Shown here: piece by piece, positions 62,033-64,000 of the stretch
How positions within the stretch are numbered: position 1 is the first letter of the stretch
Layout: every line of letters starts with the position of its first letter
DNA from: Aradus depressus
Taxonomy: Eukaryota > Arthropoda > Insecta > Hemiptera > Aradidae
DNA length: 64,000 nucleotides
Reading direction: 5' to 3'
Assembly (NCBI GenBank): GCA_963662175.1
Contig: OY759225.1
Span: 3,162,001 to 3,226,000, forward strand
Made by a program: the position numbers and the translations under genes
The notes under the pieces: model-generated
Database searches by the model: none
What the model saw: only the letters and a program-made list of their open reading frames with translations
What the model was told of the DNA's origin: nothing

Positions 62033-62504
62033 ATTATTTATTTTTTTTTAATTATTTCAATTCAAAATAAGTTGAAAAAATTAAGGAACAACTGCGGATG
62101 CAGTAGTCTATTTTACAGTTAGAAAAGGTCAACAGTCTATAGAGAGCTCATCCTTTCTGCCCTTAAAGTATACAGAGACTTTAAGCCCGGAGAAATAACA
62201 ATAACACAAAGGTTCACAAAAATAGAAAAACTCATTAAAAACAAAACATTCTAAAATTTCTTTATTAATATACTTTCAAAATAAAAATAAATTCTTATTA
62301 GGACAGAACCAAAGACCTTCGAATGTAAATTCTAAGAATAAATACAGGCTATTTAATCGTTGGGGTTTTTCGATGGTGTAGCAGTCGTTGAAGGCCGAGA
62401 GAACCAACAGATGAAGACCTCCAGTTAAAAGACAGACTGCCACACACAATCTACTTTGTCAGTAGTAACCTTAATTTGAGCCTGCAATGTCCTATTAATT
62501 TTTT

Positions 62505-62660
62505 TTTTTCATTATAGAAAATATGAATGAATTAAAAAGTGAAGAACTGTTGAACATTCATTTATAATTATAACACACATAAAACACCTGAAATACAATA
62601 TGCTATCCAAGCCACAAACTGAAAAAGTATATGTACACAATATAGTAAATAAAATTGTAT
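62505..62660 (+). repeat. Segmental duplication copy B
   Basis: CATTATAGAAAATATGAATG, TAACACACATAAAACACCTG and AATATGCTATCCAAGCCAC match copy A at 61150-61260 with scattered changes. Confidence 0.7.
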
Positions 62661-63770
62661 TATGTGAGCGCAATATGTTTGCGCAATGTCACATAATATA
62701 AAATAGTTTCACACGTTTCTTCTCTTCAGTGTGGTCTATTTATAGTCCGTTGGCTACTGCCGAAGACGATGCGCTATGTGACAGGAAGCTGACATTTTAA
62801 TTGACATTAATTCTACGACTGACTAATCTAAAACTATACTACATCATCGAAAAAAATTGTTTTTGGCTTACAAGTCGCCAATGACAAAAGTACCTCCTCT
62901 ATACAAAATTTAAGAGAAAATTCTGAACAAAAAAGTTGTTTTGAACATATTTTCGTAAGAGCAATAGTTTTGGAAACATGCAGAACTAAGACTGTACTTT
63001 TGTCGTCAAAGATGTAATTTTATCCAAGATTTCTTCATCTTAGTCTTAGATTACTTGAAAGTAGAAGTCATTTTCATTAAAATTTCAGGTTCCTATCCTA
63101 AGTACACCATATGGCTCAAATTTAGGATAAGCCAATATCATCAGACTTAAAAAATATATAAATCATAAATATATATATATACATATATTTATTTAACTTA
63201 AACTATAATTCTACACTAAATACGCTACAGACAATTTCAAAAAATAACACATAAATTATTTATTACACTTTTAGTGTACATATATTATTTTGTTCATCCC
63301 TTTAGAAAAAATAAATAAAATAATCTTTGATAAACAAATTCAATATATACAAAAATTAAAATGAAAACTAAATAATGCTTTTTATGGGCTGAATTTTCAA
63401 ATAAAACAACTTTTAGAACAAATATACAGAAAAGTGTGGACTTATTAGTTTTTTTTAGTACAGTTCAGGGTGCTATCGTTAATTAGAATCTGGAATGTTG
63501 AACTGTTTAATTATTATATTTTTAAAAGATTTCAAATAGCTAATAATTTTTTTATTTGTAAACTTCTTATAGAAGTTTTACAATTAATTTACAACTAATA
63601 GGAGATCATTAATAAATTACATCAAGAGACGGAGGCGAGCTGTTTTGTGAGGATCGTGAAAGGTAACAACAGCGGGAGACACAAAAAAATTAATGAATAA
63701 CCTTTTTTTTTTTTTTGAAAATTAGAGAAAAAAATATATTATATTTTTCTTTAAACTTTATTTATTTCAG
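62661..63770 (+). other. Non-coding, duplication remnant at 63340-63445
   Basis: AT-rich sequence. 63340-63445 matches copy A's right part (61321-61430), so copy B appears split by about 680 bp of unrelated DNA. No coding frame was found. Confidence 0.5.
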
Positions 63771-63790
63771 AATTGATGCGTAAGAAGTAA
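63771..63790 (+). CDS. Candidate alternative terminal exon (ELMRKK-stop)
   Basis: A strong acceptor (pyrimidine-rich tract ending TTTATTTCAG at 63770) is followed by AATTGATGCGTAAGAAGTAA. Joined in phase 1 to the 50896 donor it would read E-LMRKK-stop. Alternatively a GTAAGT donor at 63787 makes it a 16-bp micro-exon. It could equally be an unused acceptor. Confidence 0.2.
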
Positions 63791-64000
63791 GTGTATGTTT
63801 GTTTGTGTCATCTGCCCAAGTTCGGAGAGGACCTCAATCACTGTGATTGCGGAATCACCGACTGAGTAACGATTTGTGTGTATTTTATATAATTAATCTC
63901 CTTCATTAGTTGTAAGCTTTGAAATATATTAAATATATATATTTTTTTTTAATATCATATGTATATCATGGATCTCTTAGTGTTTTGAAGCTTGTAACGT
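63791..64000 (+). other. Non-coding right edge
   Basis: A short moderately GC stretch (63830-63880) followed by AT-rich sequence. Nothing recognised. Confidence 0.4.

Overview
The window is eukaryotic nuclear DNA, most likely from an insect. It holds AT-rich introns with GT-AG splice sites, tRNA-derived SINEs, mariner and PIF/Harbinger transposon remnants, foldback elements and microsatellites. There are no bacterial-style operons. The order cannot be fixed from sequence alone; a hemipteran or other hemimetabolous insect would fit.

One plus-strand gene dominates. I read it as the 3' part of a giant-isoform ankyrin gene (insect Ank2-like). The ankyrin repeats, ZU5/UPA and death domain would lie upstream of the window, so the name rests on remembered similarity of the tail regions (STDSLE motifs, SLxEFExLE motifs, a terminal GNVHIKR block). 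Exons: giant exon 1-22780 (open at the left edge), 23970-25912 (probable alternative last exon), 37870-38718, 40096-41010, a candidate cassette 42092-42295, 42855-49595, 50840-50896, 55815-55869 and 57022-57046 (stop). Every junction from 22780 to 55815 is phase 1, so exons can be skipped or included without breaking the frame.

The giant exon carries 35 exact 525-bp (175-aa) tandem units plus a partial 36th, with no net indel over 18.4 kb. There is one SQIP motif in nearly every unit. Downstream lie a five-cysteine cluster and a basic Ser/Pro/Lys-rich region holding a canonical-looking SKIP motif. Together these suggest a long disordered spacer that may contact microtubules or EB proteins, in keeping with the known role of giant ankyrins in linking membrane to microtubules in neurons.

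The 12-kb intron 25913-37869 and the region after about 50 kb are filled with mobile elements: an internally deleted mariner nested in an older repeat, a PIF/Harbinger derivative with intact termini and both gene stubs, six copies of a tRNA-derived SINE, several long inverted repeats, a 976-bp terminal-inverted-repeat element with internal satellites, a broken non-LTR retrotransposon end, and diverged segmental duplications near the right edge. No RNA gene or promoter could be supported.
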